A DNA stretch of 64,000 nt from Nocardioides sp. LHD-245 (GTDB lineage: Bacteria > Actinomycetota > Actinomycetes > Propionibacteriales > Nocardioidaceae): positions 1-64,000 of the forward strand of contig NZ_JAVFWN010000019.1 of assembly GCF_030929495.1 (NCBI RefSeq), read 5' to 3'. Below, one piece after another: positions 44,309 through 52,766 of this stretch. Each line of letters opens with the position of its first letter. The stretch's first letter is position 1. A program made the position numbers and the translations under genes. The notes beneath the pieces are model-generated. The model saw only the letters and a program-made list of their open reading frames with translations. It was not told where the DNA came from and made no database searches.

Positions 44309-45544
44309 TCAGACGTAGTTGACCTGCATCTCCTTGATGGCGTTGAGCCATCCCGAGCGCAGTCTGCGCGGCTCACCGGCGAGGGAGATGTTCGGCGCCA
44401 GGTCGGCGAGCGCGTTGAAGATCAGGTTGATCTGCAGGCGGGCCAGGTTGGCGCCGAGGCAGTAGTGCGCGCCGTGGCCGCCGAAGGCGACGTGCGGGTT
44501 GTTCTCGCGCAGGATGTCGAACCTGAACGGGTCCTCGAACACGTCCTCGTCGAAGTTCGCCGACGCGTAGAAGATGCCGACGCGGTCGCCCTTCTTGATC
44601 GCCTGGCCGGCCAGCTCGGTGTCCTTCTTGGCGGTGCGCTGGAAGACGGTGACCGGGGTCGCCCAGCGGACGATCTCGTCGATGGCGGTCTCCGGGCGGT
44701 CCTTCTTCCACAGCTCCCACTGGTCGGGGTTCTCGAAGAAGGCGTGCATGCCGTGGGTGGTCGCGTTGCGGGTGGTCTCGTTGCCCGCGACGGTCAGCAG
44801 GATGACGAAGAAGCCGAACTCGTCGTTGGTGAGCGCGCCGTGGTCGTCGTCCAGGCCGACGCTGATCAGCTTGGTGACGATGTCGTCCTGCGGGTTGGCG
44901 CGCCGCTCGTTGGCGAGCTGGTCGAAGTAGACGAGGATCTCCATGGACGCGACCGCCGGGTCGGCGCCGATGTCCGGGTCGTCGTACCCCATCATCTGGT
45001 TGGACCACTCGAAGAGCTTCTTGCGGTCCTCCTGCGGGACCCCGAGGAAGTCGGCGATCGCCTGGAGCGGCAGCTCGGAGGCGACCTGCTCCACGAAGTC
45101 GCCGCTGCCCTTCGCGACCGCCTGCTCGACGATCTCGTAGGCGCGGTCCTTGAGGGCCTGCTTGAGCGAGGCGATCACGCGCGGGGTGAAGCCACGGGAG
45201 ACGATGCCGCGCATCTTGGTGTGGTCCGGCGGGTCGTGGTGGATCAGCATCGCGCGCTGCACCTCGACCTGGTCGCGGGTCATGTCCGGCGCGAACCGGA
45301 TGATGACGCCGTTCTCCATGGCCGACCAGTTCTCGTTGTCCTTGGACACCTGGCGGACCTCGGCATGACGGGTGCACGCCCAGTAGCCGGTGTCGAGGAA
45401 GCCCGCGCGGGCCTCGGGGACCTGCTCGATCCAGCGGATCGGCTCGCTCTGGCGCAGCGCACGGAACTGCTCGTGAGGCACGGCCACTTCGTTGATGTCG
45501 GGATCGGTGGGATCCCAATCCGTCGGGATGAGGAGCTCGGTCAC
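44309..45544 (-). CDS. cyp125: Steroid C26/C27-hydroxylating cytochrome P450, CYP125-like
   Basis: A 411-residue cytochrome P450. The I-helix motif reads AGNETTRN, the K-helix is ETAIDEIVRWATPVTVFQRT and the haem-ligand loop FGGHGAHYCLGANLAR (Cys near residue 361). N-terminal segments such as VISRGFTPRVI and SGDFVEQVASELPLQAIADFLGVPQEDR follow CYP125 closely. CYP125 oxidises the terminal methyl of cholesterol or cholestenone to the 26-acid, the substrate of FadD19. It is divergent from fadA5, as Rv3545c is from Rv3546. GAAAGG lies about 9 nt before the GTG start; a perfect KstR-type operator is 36 nt upstream. Confidence 0.94.
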   Translation of the reverse strand: MTELLIPTDWDPTDPDINEVAVPHEQFRALRQSEPIRWIEQVPEARAGFLDTGYWACTRHAEVRQVSKDNENWSAMENGVIIRFAPDMTRDQVEVQRAMLIHHDPPDHTKMRGIVSRGFTPRVIASLKQALKDRAYEIVEQAVAKGSGDFVEQVASELPLQAIADFLGVPQEDRKKLFEWSNQMMGYDDPDIGADPAVASMEILVYFDQLANERRANPQDDIVTKLISVGLDDDHGALTNDEFGFFVILLTVAGNETTRNATTHGMHAFFENPDQWELWKKDRPETAIDEIVRWATPVTVFQRTAKKDTELAGQAIKKGDRVGIFYASANFDEDVFEDPFRFDILRENNPHVAFGGHGAHYCLGANLARLQINLIFNALADLAPNISLAGEPRRLRSGWLNAIKEMQVNYV

Positions 45545-45579
45545 ACCACGAACCTTTCGCTACGGGACAGCCAGGAGGA

Positions 45580-45593
45580 TGGAACACGTTCTA
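45580..45593. promoter_or_regulatory. KstR-type operator on the cyp125 side
   Basis: TGGAACACGTTCTA matches TnnAACnnGTTnnA exactly. It lies 36-49 nt upstream of the cyp125 start, so it should serve cyp125, while the second site at 45668 serves fadA5. Separate operators for the two directions contrast with the single shared site at fadD19/echA19. Confidence 0.88.
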
Positions 45594-45667
45594 GAGCCAC
45601 CGTACAAAGCATCGCGTCAATACGAAAGGGTTTCGTGAAAACGACTTCGGCGTGGCGCAGGTCTCAC

Positions 45668-45681
45668 TAGAACGTGTTCTA
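45668..45681. promoter_or_regulatory. KstR-type operator on the fadA5 side
   Basis: TAGAACGTGTTCTA is a perfect palindrome identical to the fadD8 operator. It ends 9 bp before the fadA5 -10 box TACGGT (45691-45696), which itself ends 6 nt before the ATG, so the site covers the -35 region of a leaderless promoter. Confidence 0.9.
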
Positions 45682-45702
45682 GGTCGATGCTACGGTGCGA
45701 GC

Positions 45703-46866
45703 ATGGGCAACCCGGTGATCGTCGAAGCAGTCCGCTCCCCGTTGGGCAAGCGCAAGGGCTGGCTGGCCGGCCTGCACCCGGCCCAGACCCTCGGCTTCAT
45801 CCAGGCCGAGGTGCTCCGTCGCGCGGGTGTCGACCCCGCTGTCGTCGAGCAGGTCATCGGCGGCTGCGTGACGCAGGCCGGCGAGCAGTCCAACGACGCC
45901 GTCCGGCGCGCGTGGCTCTACGCGGGGCTCCCCCAGGCCACCGCCGGCACCGCCCTCGACGCGCAGTGCGGCTCCGGTCAGCAGGCCACCCACCTGATCA
46001 ACGACATGGTCGCCGCCGGCAGCATCGACGTCGGCATCGCCTGCGGCGTCGAGATGATGTCGCGCATCCCGCTCGGCGCGAACGTGCCGCCGGGCATGGG
46101 TGACCCGCGACCCGCGGACTGGACCATCGACATGCCCAACCAGTTCGAGGCAGCCGACCGGATCGCGAAGCACCGCGGGATCACCCGCGCGGACCTCGAG
46201 GCGCTCGGCCTGGCCTCGCAGGCCAAGGCCAGGGTCGCCGTCGACGAGGGGCGCTTCAAGCGCGAGATCGCCGCGATCGAGGCGCCCGTGCTCTCCGACT
46301 CGGGCGAGCCGACCGGTGAGACCCGGATCGTCGACACCGACCAGGGCCTGCGCGCGACCACCGCCGAGGGGCTCGCCGGCCTGCGCTCCGTCCTCGACGG
46401 CGGCCTGCACACGGCCGGCACGTCGTCGCAGATCTCCGACGGCGCCGCGGCGATCCTGATCATGGACGAGGACAAGGCGAAGGCCCTCGGCCTGAAGCCC
46501 CGGGCACGCATCGTCGCGCAGTGCCTCGTCGGCTCCGACCCGTACTTCCACCTCGACGGTCCGATCGACGCCACCCAGCGGCTGCTCGACAAGACCGGCA
46601 TGGCGATCGGCGACTTCGACCTCTTCGAGGTCAACGAGGCCTTCGCCTCCGTGGTCCTCTCCTGGGCCGGTGTCCACCACGTCGACCTGGACAAGGTCAA
46701 CGTCAACGGCGGTGCCATCGCGCTCGGCCACCCCGTCGGCGCCACCGGCGTCCGCCTGCTCACCACCGCGCTGCACGAGCTCGAGCGCCGCGACGCCTCG
46801 ACCGCGCTCGTCTCGATGTGCGCCGGCGGCGCGATGGCGACAGGCACGATCATCGAGCGGATCTGA
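45703..46866 (+). CDS. fadA5: Steroid side-chain thiolase, FadA5-like
   Basis: A 387-residue thiolase. The nucleophile is Cys89 in DAQCGSGQQATHL; the remaining catalytic residues are in NGGAIALGHPVGATG (His) and SMCAGGAMATGT (Cys), with NEAFASVVLSW. FadA5 cleaves 3-ketoacyl-CoA intermediates of the cholesterol side chain. The N-terminus GNPVIVEAVRSPLGKRKGWLAGLH follows mycobacterial FadA5. Start ATG at 45703 is leaderless by the TACGGT box; an in-frame start further upstream would lie across the operator. Confidence 0.94.
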   Translation: MGNPVIVEAVRSPLGKRKGWLAGLHPAQTLGFIQAEVLRRAGVDPAVVEQVIGGCVTQAGEQSNDAVRRAWLYAGLPQATAGTALDAQCGSGQQATHLINDMVAAGSIDVGIACGVEMMSRIPLGANVPPGMGDPRPADWTIDMPNQFEAADRIAKHRGITRADLEALGLASQAKARVAVDEGRFKREIAAIEAPVLSDSGEPTGETRIVDTDQGLRATTAEGLAGLRSVLDGGLHTAGTSSQISDGAAAILIMDEDKAKALGLKPRARIVAQCLVGSDPYFHLDGPIDATQRLLDKTGMAIGDFDLFEVNEAFASVVLSWAGVHHVDLDKVNVNGGAIALGHPVGATGVRLLTTALHELERRDASTALVSMCAGGAMATGTIIERI

Positions 46867-46869
46867 CCC

Positions 46870-46911
46870 GGCCGGACCGGCCGGCCCCGGGCCGCCAACT
46901 CGCCTGCGGCC
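46870..46911. terminator. Two consecutive hairpins between convergent fadA5 and the MinD-like gene
   Basis: GGCCGG (46870-46875)/CCGGCC (46881-46886) with a 5-nt loop, then GGCCGC (46890-46895)/GCGGCC (46906-46911) with a 10-nt loop. They fill the 67-bp gap between two convergent genes and probably terminate both. Confidence 0.55.
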
Positions 46912-46933
46912 TGGTCGTTGAGCCCTGCGCGAC

Positions 46934-48088
46934 CTACAGCGCCGCCGTCATCGCCGCGCACGCCCGCAGCCAGGACCGGCGGGTGCCGGCGGACAGCTCG
47001 GCGTACGGCACGACCGAGCCGGAGACCAGGGCCGGGTCGTACGGGACCCGATAGACGCCACGGGTGCGCTGCTCGTAGACCTGGACCAGGTCACGGGCGA
47101 GCGCCTCGTCGACCTTGGGGCTCGGGTCGGAGAGCACCGTGATGGTCTTGTACTTCAGGTTCTCGTGCCCCGCGTCCTGCAGCGCGTCGAGCATCCACAG
47201 GCCGCTGTAACCGGTGTCCTCCCGGATCGTGCTGGTGACGACGAGCAGGTCGGCCGCGTCGGCGGCGGCGAGCCAGTTCTCGGCGCGCAGGTTGTTGCCG
47301 GTGTCGACGAGGAGGATCCGGTAGAAGCGCTCGAGGAGCCGGTGGACCTCGGCGAAGTCGGCGGCGTGGATGACGCCGGTGACATCGGGCCGCTCGTCGG
47401 AGGCGAGGACGTCGAAGTGCGCGTCACCCTGCGACCGGACGAAGGCGCCGAGGTCGCCGATCCGTGACTGGTGGACGTCCTCGAAGCGGCCCAGGTCGTC
47501 GAGCAGCTCGCGGGTGGTGTTGCGGTGGGTGCTGCGCGCGCCGCGGATCCCCAGCGTCCCGCGGGTCTCGTTGTTGTCCCAGCCGATCACGCCGCCGCCG
47601 CGCACGGTGCCGAACGTGTAGCCGGCCGCCAGCACTCCCGTCGTCTTCGCGGCACCGCCCTTGGGATTGACGAACGCGATGGTGCGCGGGCCGTCGAAGT
47701 CCTTCTGGATCGCGGCGCGGTCGGCCTCGTAGGCACGCTCCTTCGGCCCCATCGCGGGTGCCACCAGGCCACCGGTCCAGCGGCGGACCCGGCCCCGCCA
47801 GCCCCAGGTCGCCGCGCCGAGCGCCAGCTCCTGGTCGCGCCGGTCGAGGAAGTCGGTGGCGGTCATGAACCGCCGCGGCTCGGCCGGGGACGGTGCGACC
47901 GGCGGTGGCGCGGACGCCGTCCGTACACCGGGCGGCGGGCTGCTCGGCGGCGGTCCGGTCGGAGCGGGGGCGCCCACGTGCAGGCCGCGGACCGCCGTGT
48001 GCTCGTCGGCCGGTGGCGGGGACGTCGGGCGCTCACCGATCGGATCGCTGAGCGGATCGAACAACGGGTCGGTCGAGGAGTGACTCAC
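46934..48088 (-). CDS. MinD/ParA-like ATPase with a proline-rich N-terminus
   Basis: A 384-residue SIMIBI-class ATPase. Residues 1-75 are disordered and rich in Pro, Ser and Ala; a short linker precedes the deviant Walker A KGGAAKTT (143-150). Later motifs are IGWDNNETRG, a Walker B-like RILLVDTGNNL, and TSTIREDTGYSG. The layout (Pro-rich head, MinD-like domain) recalls EspI-type proteins of ESX systems and cellulose/flagellar positioning ATPases, but no secretion genes are near. The GTG start has GGAGG 6 nt upstream. Monocistronic. Confidence 0.82.
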   Translation of the reverse strand: MSHSSTDPLFDPLSDPIGERPTSPPPADEHTAVRGLHVGAPAPTGPPPSSPPPGVRTASAPPPVAPSPAEPRRFMTATDFLDRRDQELALGAATWGWRGRVRRWTGGLVAPAMGPKERAYEADRAAIQKDFDGPRTIAFVNPKGGAAKTTGVLAAGYTFGTVRGGGVIGWDNNETRGTLGIRGARSTHRNTTRELLDDLGRFEDVHQSRIGDLGAFVRSQGDAHFDVLASDERPDVTGVIHAADFAEVHRLLERFYRILLVDTGNNLRAENWLAAADAADLLVVTSTIREDTGYSGLWMLDALQDAGHENLKYKTITVLSDPSPKVDEALARDLVQVYEQRTRGVYRVPYDPALVSGSVVPYAELSAGTRRSWLRACAAMTAAL

Positions 48089-48142
48089 GTGTACCTCCGA
48101 GATAGGCAGCGGTCGCCCGCCAACCTACCCCGCCGCGCGAGG

Positions 48143-49522
48143 TCAGGACACGTCCGACAGCGCCGTCTCGATCGCCCGGTGGAAGGTCGGGTAGGCGAAG
48201 TGCATCCCCCGCAGCGTCGCGAGCGGGACCTCGGCGTGCACGGCCGTCACGAGCATGCCGATGATCTCGCCGCCGGCCGGACCGACCGCCGTCGCCCCGA
48301 CCAGGACACCGCGGTCGAGGTCGGCCACGACCTTGATCAGACCGTCGTTGCCGACCTTGTGCAACCAGCCGCGGCTCGACTCAGGCAGCGGCGCCGTACC
48401 GGTGCCGACCCGGATGCCCGCGGCGCGGGCCTGGGCCTCACTCCGGCCGACCGAGCCGACCTCGGGATCCGTGAACGTCGCCCGGGACACGGCACGGTAG
48501 TCGGCCCAGGGGCCGTCCTCGCCGGTCAGGTCGCGGACGGCGACGTCGGCCTGGTACATCGACATGTGTGTGAACGCGCCCTTGCCGGTGATGTCGCCGA
48601 TCGCCCACAGCCCTCCGGCGCCGGCCACCCGCATCCGCTCGTCGACGTCGACCGACCGCGCCGCCGGGTCCAGACCGACCGTCTCGAGCCCGACGTCCCC
48701 GAGGTTGGTACGCCGCCCGGCGGCCACCAGCAGCGCCTGGGCGTCGAGGGAGGTGCCGTCGGCGAGCCCGATGTGGAAGGCGCCGTCGTGGGCGACGGCG
48801 CTGACCCCGACCCCGGCCCGGACGACGATGCCCTCGGCCTCCAACGCGGCGACGACGACCGCGCTGGCCTCCGGCTCCTCGGGCCCGAGGATCCGCTCCC
48901 CCGCCTCCACGACCGTGACCTCGACGCCGAACCGGGAGAACGCCTGGGCCAGCTCGCAGCCGATGGCGCCGCCGCCGAGCACGACCAGGCTGCTGGGCAG
49001 CTCGCGCAGCCGCACGGCGTCGCGGTTGGTCCAGTAGGGCGTGTCTGCCAGCCCGTCGATGGGCGGGACCGCGGGCTCGGTGCCGGTGTTGAGGACCACG
49101 CCCCGGCGCACGACGACCTCCCGGTCCCCCGCGTCGGTGGCGATCACCACCCGGCCGGGTCCGGCGAGCCGGCCGTGCCCGCGCACGAACCGTGCGCCGG
49201 CCTGCTCCAGCCGCTCGACCGCGACGGTGTCGTCCCAGTCGTCGGTGGCCTCGTCGCGGATCCGGTCGGCCACCGTCGCCCAGTCGGGGTGGACCTCGGT
49301 CGCGCCGCCCAGGACCGGCACCCGCCGGGCCTCGGCGAGCGCGTCGGCGGCCCTGATCATCATCTTCGACGGGATGCAGCCGAAGTAGGGGCACTCACCG
49401 CCGACGAGGCGACGGTCGACCCCGACCACGGAGAGCCCGGCCCGGGCCAGCGTGGCGGCGAGGTGCTCACCGCCGGGCCCGAGCCCGATCACGACGACGT
49501 CGGCGTCCAGCTCACCTGTCAT
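48143..49522 (-). CDS. FAD-dependent pyridine nucleotide-disulfide oxidoreductase
   Basis: A 459-residue class I flavin disulfide reductase. N-terminal GLGPGGEHLA binds FAD, GGECPYFGCIPSK is the redox-active CxxxxC, GGGAIGCELAQAFSRFG binds NAD(P), GDITGKG is the second FAD motif, and the C-terminal HFAYPTFHRAIE replaces the HPTxxE of lipoamide dehydrogenase. It resembles mercuric-reductase/LpdA-like or soluble transhydrogenase-type members with unknown substrate. Start ATG at 49522. No lipoyl-enzyme genes nearby, so a true dihydrolipoamide dehydrogenase role is unlikely. Confidence 0.88.
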   Translation of the reverse strand: MTGELDADVVVIGLGPGGEHLAATLARAGLSVVGVDRRLVGGECPYFGCIPSKMMIRAADALAEARRVPVLGGATEVHPDWATVADRIRDEATDDWDDTVAVERLEQAGARFVRGHGRLAGPGRVVIATDAGDREVVVRRGVVLNTGTEPAVPPIDGLADTPYWTNRDAVRLRELPSSLVVLGGGAIGCELAQAFSRFGVEVTVVEAGERILGPEEPEASAVVVAALEAEGIVVRAGVGVSAVAHDGAFHIGLADGTSLDAQALLVAAGRRTNLGDVGLETVGLDPAARSVDVDERMRVAGAGGLWAIGDITGKGAFTHMSMYQADVAVRDLTGEDGPWADYRAVSRATFTDPEVGSVGRSEAQARAAGIRVGTGTAPLPESSRGWLHKVGNDGLIKVVADLDRGVLVGATAVGPAGGEIIGMLVTAVHAEVPLATLRGMHFAYPTFHRAIETALSDVS

Positions 49523-49591
49523 GGCGCCACACTGGCACACCTGTCCAGGCCCCGACCAGCGTCCCGGCGGGCGTCGTACCGGCACCGCCGG

Positions 49592-49999
49592 TCAGACCAG
49601 CGTGGCCTTCTTCCGCTGGATCGCGCCGAGCACGCCGTTCACGAACGCCGGCGAGTCGTCGGTCGACAGCTCACGAACCAGACCCATGGCCTCGGTCACG
49701 GCGACGGTGTCGGGGACGTCGTCGGCCCAGAGCAGCTCCCAGACGCCGATCCGGAGCACGTTGCGGTCGACGGCCGGCATCCGGGCGAGGCTCCAGTCGG
49801 TGGAGAACTCCTCGAGCACCTCGTCGATCCGCTCGCGCCGCTCGCTGACACCGCGCACGAGGACGGCGGTGTAGGGGTTCGCCGGGGCCTCACCCTCGGC
49901 GGTGACCCGCTCGAGCGCCTCGGCGCCCGTCTCACCGCGCAGGTCGGCGGCGTACAGGACGTCGAGGGCGCGCTTGCGGGCCTTGGTCCGGGCTCCCAC
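49592..49999 (-). CDS. nusB: Transcription antitermination factor NusB
   Basis: A 135-residue all-helical RNA-binding protein that with NusE (S10) binds boxA RNA in rRNA antitermination. ARTKARKRALDVLYAADLRG at the N-terminus and PAVDRNVLRIGVWELLW with AVTEAMGLVRELSTDDSPAFVNGVLGAI at the C-terminus are diagnostic. The GTG start (VGARTKAR) lies 8 nt after the efp stop, without a ribosome site, so translation is probably coupled. Last gene of the aro-efp-nusB run. Confidence 0.95.
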   Translation of the reverse strand: MGARTKARKRALDVLYAADLRGETGAEALERVTAEGEAPANPYTAVLVRGVSERRERIDEVLEEFSTDWSLARMPAVDRNVLRIGVWELLWADDVPDTVAVTEAMGLVRELSTDDSPAFVNGVLGAIQRKKATLV

Positions 50000-50007
50000 G
50001 AGGTGGA

Positions 50008-50574
50008 TCAGCCCTTCACGCGTGAGAGGTACGAGCCGCCGTCGCGGGTGTCGACCTTGATCTTCTCGCCCTGCTCGATGAACAGCGGGACCTGGATCTC
50101 GGCGCCGGTCTCGAGGGTGGCGGGCTTGGTGCGGCCGGTGGCGGAGTCGCCGACGACACCGGGCTCGGTGTAGGAGACGAGGAGCTCGACGGAGGCGGGC
50201 ATCTCGATGAACAGGACCCGACCCTCGTTGGTGGCCAGGATGACCTCCTGGTTCTCCAGGAGGAAGCCGGCGGCGGTGCCGACGATGGACGGCTCGACCT
50301 CGACCTGGTCGTAGTCCTGCACGTCCATGAAGACGAAGTTGGTGCCGTCGTTGTAGAGGTACTGGAACGAACGGCGGTCGACGGTGGCCGTCTCGACCTT
50401 GGTGCCGGCGTTGAAGGTCTTGTCGACGTTCTTGCCGGACTCGACGTGCTTGAGCTTGGTGCGGACGAACGCGGGGCCCTTGCCCGGCTTCACGTGCTGG
50501 AACTCCACCACCTGCCAGAGCTGGCCCTCCAGGTTGAGAACCATGCCGTTCTTGAGGTCGTTCGTCGTTGCCAT
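50008..50574 (-). CDS. efp: Elongation factor P
   Basis: A 188-residue three-domain translation factor that relieves ribosomes stalled at polyproline. The N-terminal KOW-like domain carries the tip KPGKGPAF with Lys32 at the position modified in other bacteria; the OB domains include QVPLFIEQGEKIKVDTRDGGYLSRV-like sequence near the end. Start ATG at 50574. It is followed by nusB and preceded by aroQ, the standard actinobacterial order. Confidence 0.97.
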   Translation of the reverse strand: MATTNDLKNGMVLNLEGQLWQVVEFQHVKPGKGPAFVRTKLKHVESGKNVDKTFNAGTKVETATVDRRSFQYLYNDGTNFVFMDVQDYDQVEVEPSIVGTAAGFLLENQEVILATNEGRVLFIEMPASVELLVSYTEPGVVGDSATGRTKPATLETGAEIQVPLFIEQGEKIKVDTRDGGSYLSRVKG

Positions 50575-50658
50575 GCGTCAGCCTTCTCTGGAGATGTCGA
50601 AGATCGGGGTGGCCGCAGCGCCACCTCAGACGGGGCGCACCGGGGCCAGCGGACGAGT

Positions 50659-51108
50659 CTAGTGCGCGCCGTGGGCTGCGATGAATTCGAGCGCCTGCCG
50701 GTACCCGTCGATGCCCTGGCCCTCGATCACCTTCGCGGCGTGCGGGGTGACCACCGAGGTGTGCCGGAACTCCTCGGGCCGCTTCGACGGCGCACTGATG
50801 TGCACCTCGACGAGTGGGGCGGTCAGCTGCGCGCAGGCGTCGTACAGCGCGTAGGAGTAGTGGGTCCAGGCGCCGGCGTTGAGCACGACCGGCCAGCTGC
50901 GGTCCGCCGCGTTGTTGAGCCAGTCGAGCAGCTCGCCCTCGTGGTTGGTCTGCGAGAAGTGGATCTTGAGCCCGAGCTCCTTGCCCCAACGCGGCATCAG
51001 CCGGTCCTGCAGGTCGAAGTGGGTGGTGGTCCCGTAGATCTCGGGCTGGCGCTTGCCGAGCCGGCCCAGGTTGGGGCCGTTGAGGACGTAGACCTCCTGC
51101 TTGCCCAT
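50659..51108 (-). CDS. aroQ: Type II 3-dehydroquinate dehydratase
   Basis: A 149-residue shikimate pathway enzyme (3-dehydroquinate to 3-dehydroshikimate). LNGPNLGRLGKRQPEIYG holds the flexible lid with catalytic Arg and Tyr; NHEGELLDWL, LNAGAWTHYSYAL and VEVHISAP complete the active site. The lid has GRLGKRQ rather than the common NLLGTRE. It starts 3 nt after the aroB stop, so the two are coupled. Confidence 0.95.
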   Translation of the reverse strand: MGKQEVYVLNGPNLGRLGKRQPEIYGTTTHFDLQDRLMPRWGKELGLKIHFSQTNHEGELLDWLNNAADRSWPVVLNAGAWTHYSYALYDACAQLTAPLVEVHISAPSKRPEEFRHTSVVTPHAAKVIEGQGIDGYRQALEFIAAHGAH

Positions 51109-51111
51109 GGC

Positions 51112-52245
51112 TCAGGATCCTGCCAGACCCGACAGCGCCGCGTACGCCGCGCGCAGGTCGGCCTCGGACGGGCCGGCCAGGACGACCGGGCGGGCGAGAT
51201 CCTCCAGGACGACGAAGCGGAGCTGGTTGCCACGGGCCTTCTTGTCGACCCGCATCGTCGCGAGCAGGGTGTCGAAGTCGACGCCCTCCCCTCCGAGCAG
51301 CGAGGTGGGCAGTGAGGTGGGCAGCCCGACCCGGCCGAACACCGCGCGATGGCGCGCGACCAGCTCCGGCGACAGCCCCCCGGCGCGGGCCGCCAGCTCG
51401 GCGACGTACACACAGCCCAGGGCGACGGCCTCCCCGTGGCGGATCGCGTAGTCGGTGGCCTTCTCGACGGCGTGGGCCAGGGTGTGGCCGTAGTTGAGGA
51501 CCTCGCGGCCGGGGTGGCCATCGACTCCCCCGGTCTCCTTGAGGTCGCCCGCGACGACGTCGGCCTTGACCTGGATCGCGCGCTCGACCAGCTCCCGCAG
51601 CACCGGCGAGTCGGCCGTCAGCTCGGCCGGCTCGGTCGTCTCGACGAGCTCGAGGATCCGCGGGTCGGCGATGAAGCCGCACTTCACGACCTCGCCGAGC
51701 CCGGCCACGACCTCGGCCCGCGGCAGCGTGGCGAGCAGCGCGAGGTCGCACAGCACGCCGGCCGGCTCGTGGAAGGAGCCGACCAGGTTCTTGCCGGCCG
51801 GGGTGTTGATGCCGGTCTTGCCGCCGACCGCCGCGTCGACCATGGCGAGCACGGTGGTCGGGACGTGGACGACCGCGACCCCGCGCAGCCAGGTGGCGGC
51901 CACGAAGCCGCCGAGGTCCGTGGTCGCGCCGCCGCCCAGGGTGACGACGGCGTCGGAGCGGGTGAAGCCCTCCTCACCGAGCGACTCCCAGCAGGCCGCC
52001 GCGACCTCCCAGGTCTTCGCCTCCTCGCCGTCGGGCACCTGGAGCACGATGACGTCGAGGCCCTCGAGCAGGTCCGCGAACGGCTCCAGCAGGTCCTCCA
52101 GCGACTCCGGTGTGATGATCGCGACCCGCTGCACTCCCTCGGGGAGCAGGCCGCGGAGGCGGTCGAGGACGTCGTGACCGACCACGACGTCGTACGGCGA
52201 CGCGGTGGCCACTCTCAGGACGGTGCTGTCGTTGGGTGCGTTCAT
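51112..52245 (-). CDS. aroB: 3-dehydroquinate synthase
   Basis: A 377-residue NAD- and metal-dependent enzyme converting DAHP to 3-dehydroquinate. PDGEEAKTW, LGGGATTDLGGFVAATWLRG, PTTVLAMVDAAVGGKTGIN, GLGEVVKCGFI and NYGHTLAHAVE (metal-binding His) are diagnostic. The ATG overlaps the aroK stop (ATGA). Confidence 0.96.
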   Translation of the reverse strand: MNAPNDSTVLRVATASPYDVVVGHDVLDRLRGLLPEGVQRVAIITPESLEDLLEPFADLLEGLDVIVLQVPDGEEAKTWEVAAACWESLGEEGFTRSDAVVTLGGGATTDLGGFVAATWLRGVAVVHVPTTVLAMVDAAVGGKTGINTPAGKNLVGSFHEPAGVLCDLALLATLPRAEVVAGLGEVVKCGFIADPRILELVETTEPAELTADSPVLRELVERAIQVKADVVAGDLKETGGVDGHPGREVLNYGHTLAHAVEKATDYAIRHGEAVALGCVYVAELAARAGGLSPELVARHRAVFGRVGLPTSLPTSLLGGEGVDFDTLLATMRVDKKARGNQLRFVVLEDLARPVVLAGPSEADLRAAYAALSGLAGS

Positions 52246-52766
52246 GCACGGTCTCCCTGGAGGGCGGTGAGAATCTCGGCGGCGATGGCGTCGGGCTCGC
52301 GGCCGTCGGTCTCGACGGTGATCCGGGCGAGCCCCTCGTAGACGGGGGTGCGCTCGTCGAGGAGCTGCTTGACCCGGGCCCGGACGTTGCCGAGCAGCAG
52401 CGGGCGCCCGGTGCCGAGACCGACCCGCTTGACGGCGTCCGCGAGACCGACGCGCAGGAAGACGACCGGGTAGGAGCCGAGCAGCTCCTGCGTCGCCGGG
52501 TCGAGGACGGCGCCGCCGCCCAGCGACAGCACACCGTCGTGGTCGGCCAGGGCCCGGGCGACCGTCGCGCGCTCGAGGGCCCGGAAGGCGGACTCGCCGT
52601 CCTCGACGAAGATGTCCTGCACCGGCTTGCCGGCCTGCTCCTCGACCAGCTCGTCGCTGTCGGCGAACCCCACACCGAGCGCTGCCGCGACCCGGCGCCC
52701 CACGGTGGTCTTCCCGGCGCCCATGGTCCCGATCAGGACCGCGCGCGGCCCGCCCGCATCGCTCAC
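52242..52766 (-). CDS. aroK: Shikimate kinase
   Basis: A 174-residue P-loop kinase that phosphorylates shikimate. Walker A GTMGAGKTTVG (residues about 13-23), DSDELVEE (shikimate/metal-binding Asp), the FRALE segment and LSLGGGAVLD, and the lid GTGRPLL. The GTG start overlaps the aroC stop (GTGA) and the stop overlaps the aroB ATG. Confidence 0.95.
   Translation of the reverse strand: MSDAGGPRAVLIGTMGAGKTTVGRRVAAALGVGFADSDELVEEQAGKPVQDIFVEDGESAFRALERATVARALADHDGVLSLGGGAVLDPATQELLGSYPVVFLRVGLADAVKRVGLGTGRPLLLGNVRARVKQLLDERTPVYEGLARITVETDGREPDAIAAEILTALQGDRA

Noticed and set aside
48143..49585. Assignment of the flavin disulfide reductase as dihydrolipoamide dehydrogenase
   Set aside because: The C-terminal active-site segment differs from the HPTxxE type and no lipoyl-enzyme genes are adjacent, so only the family can be stated.
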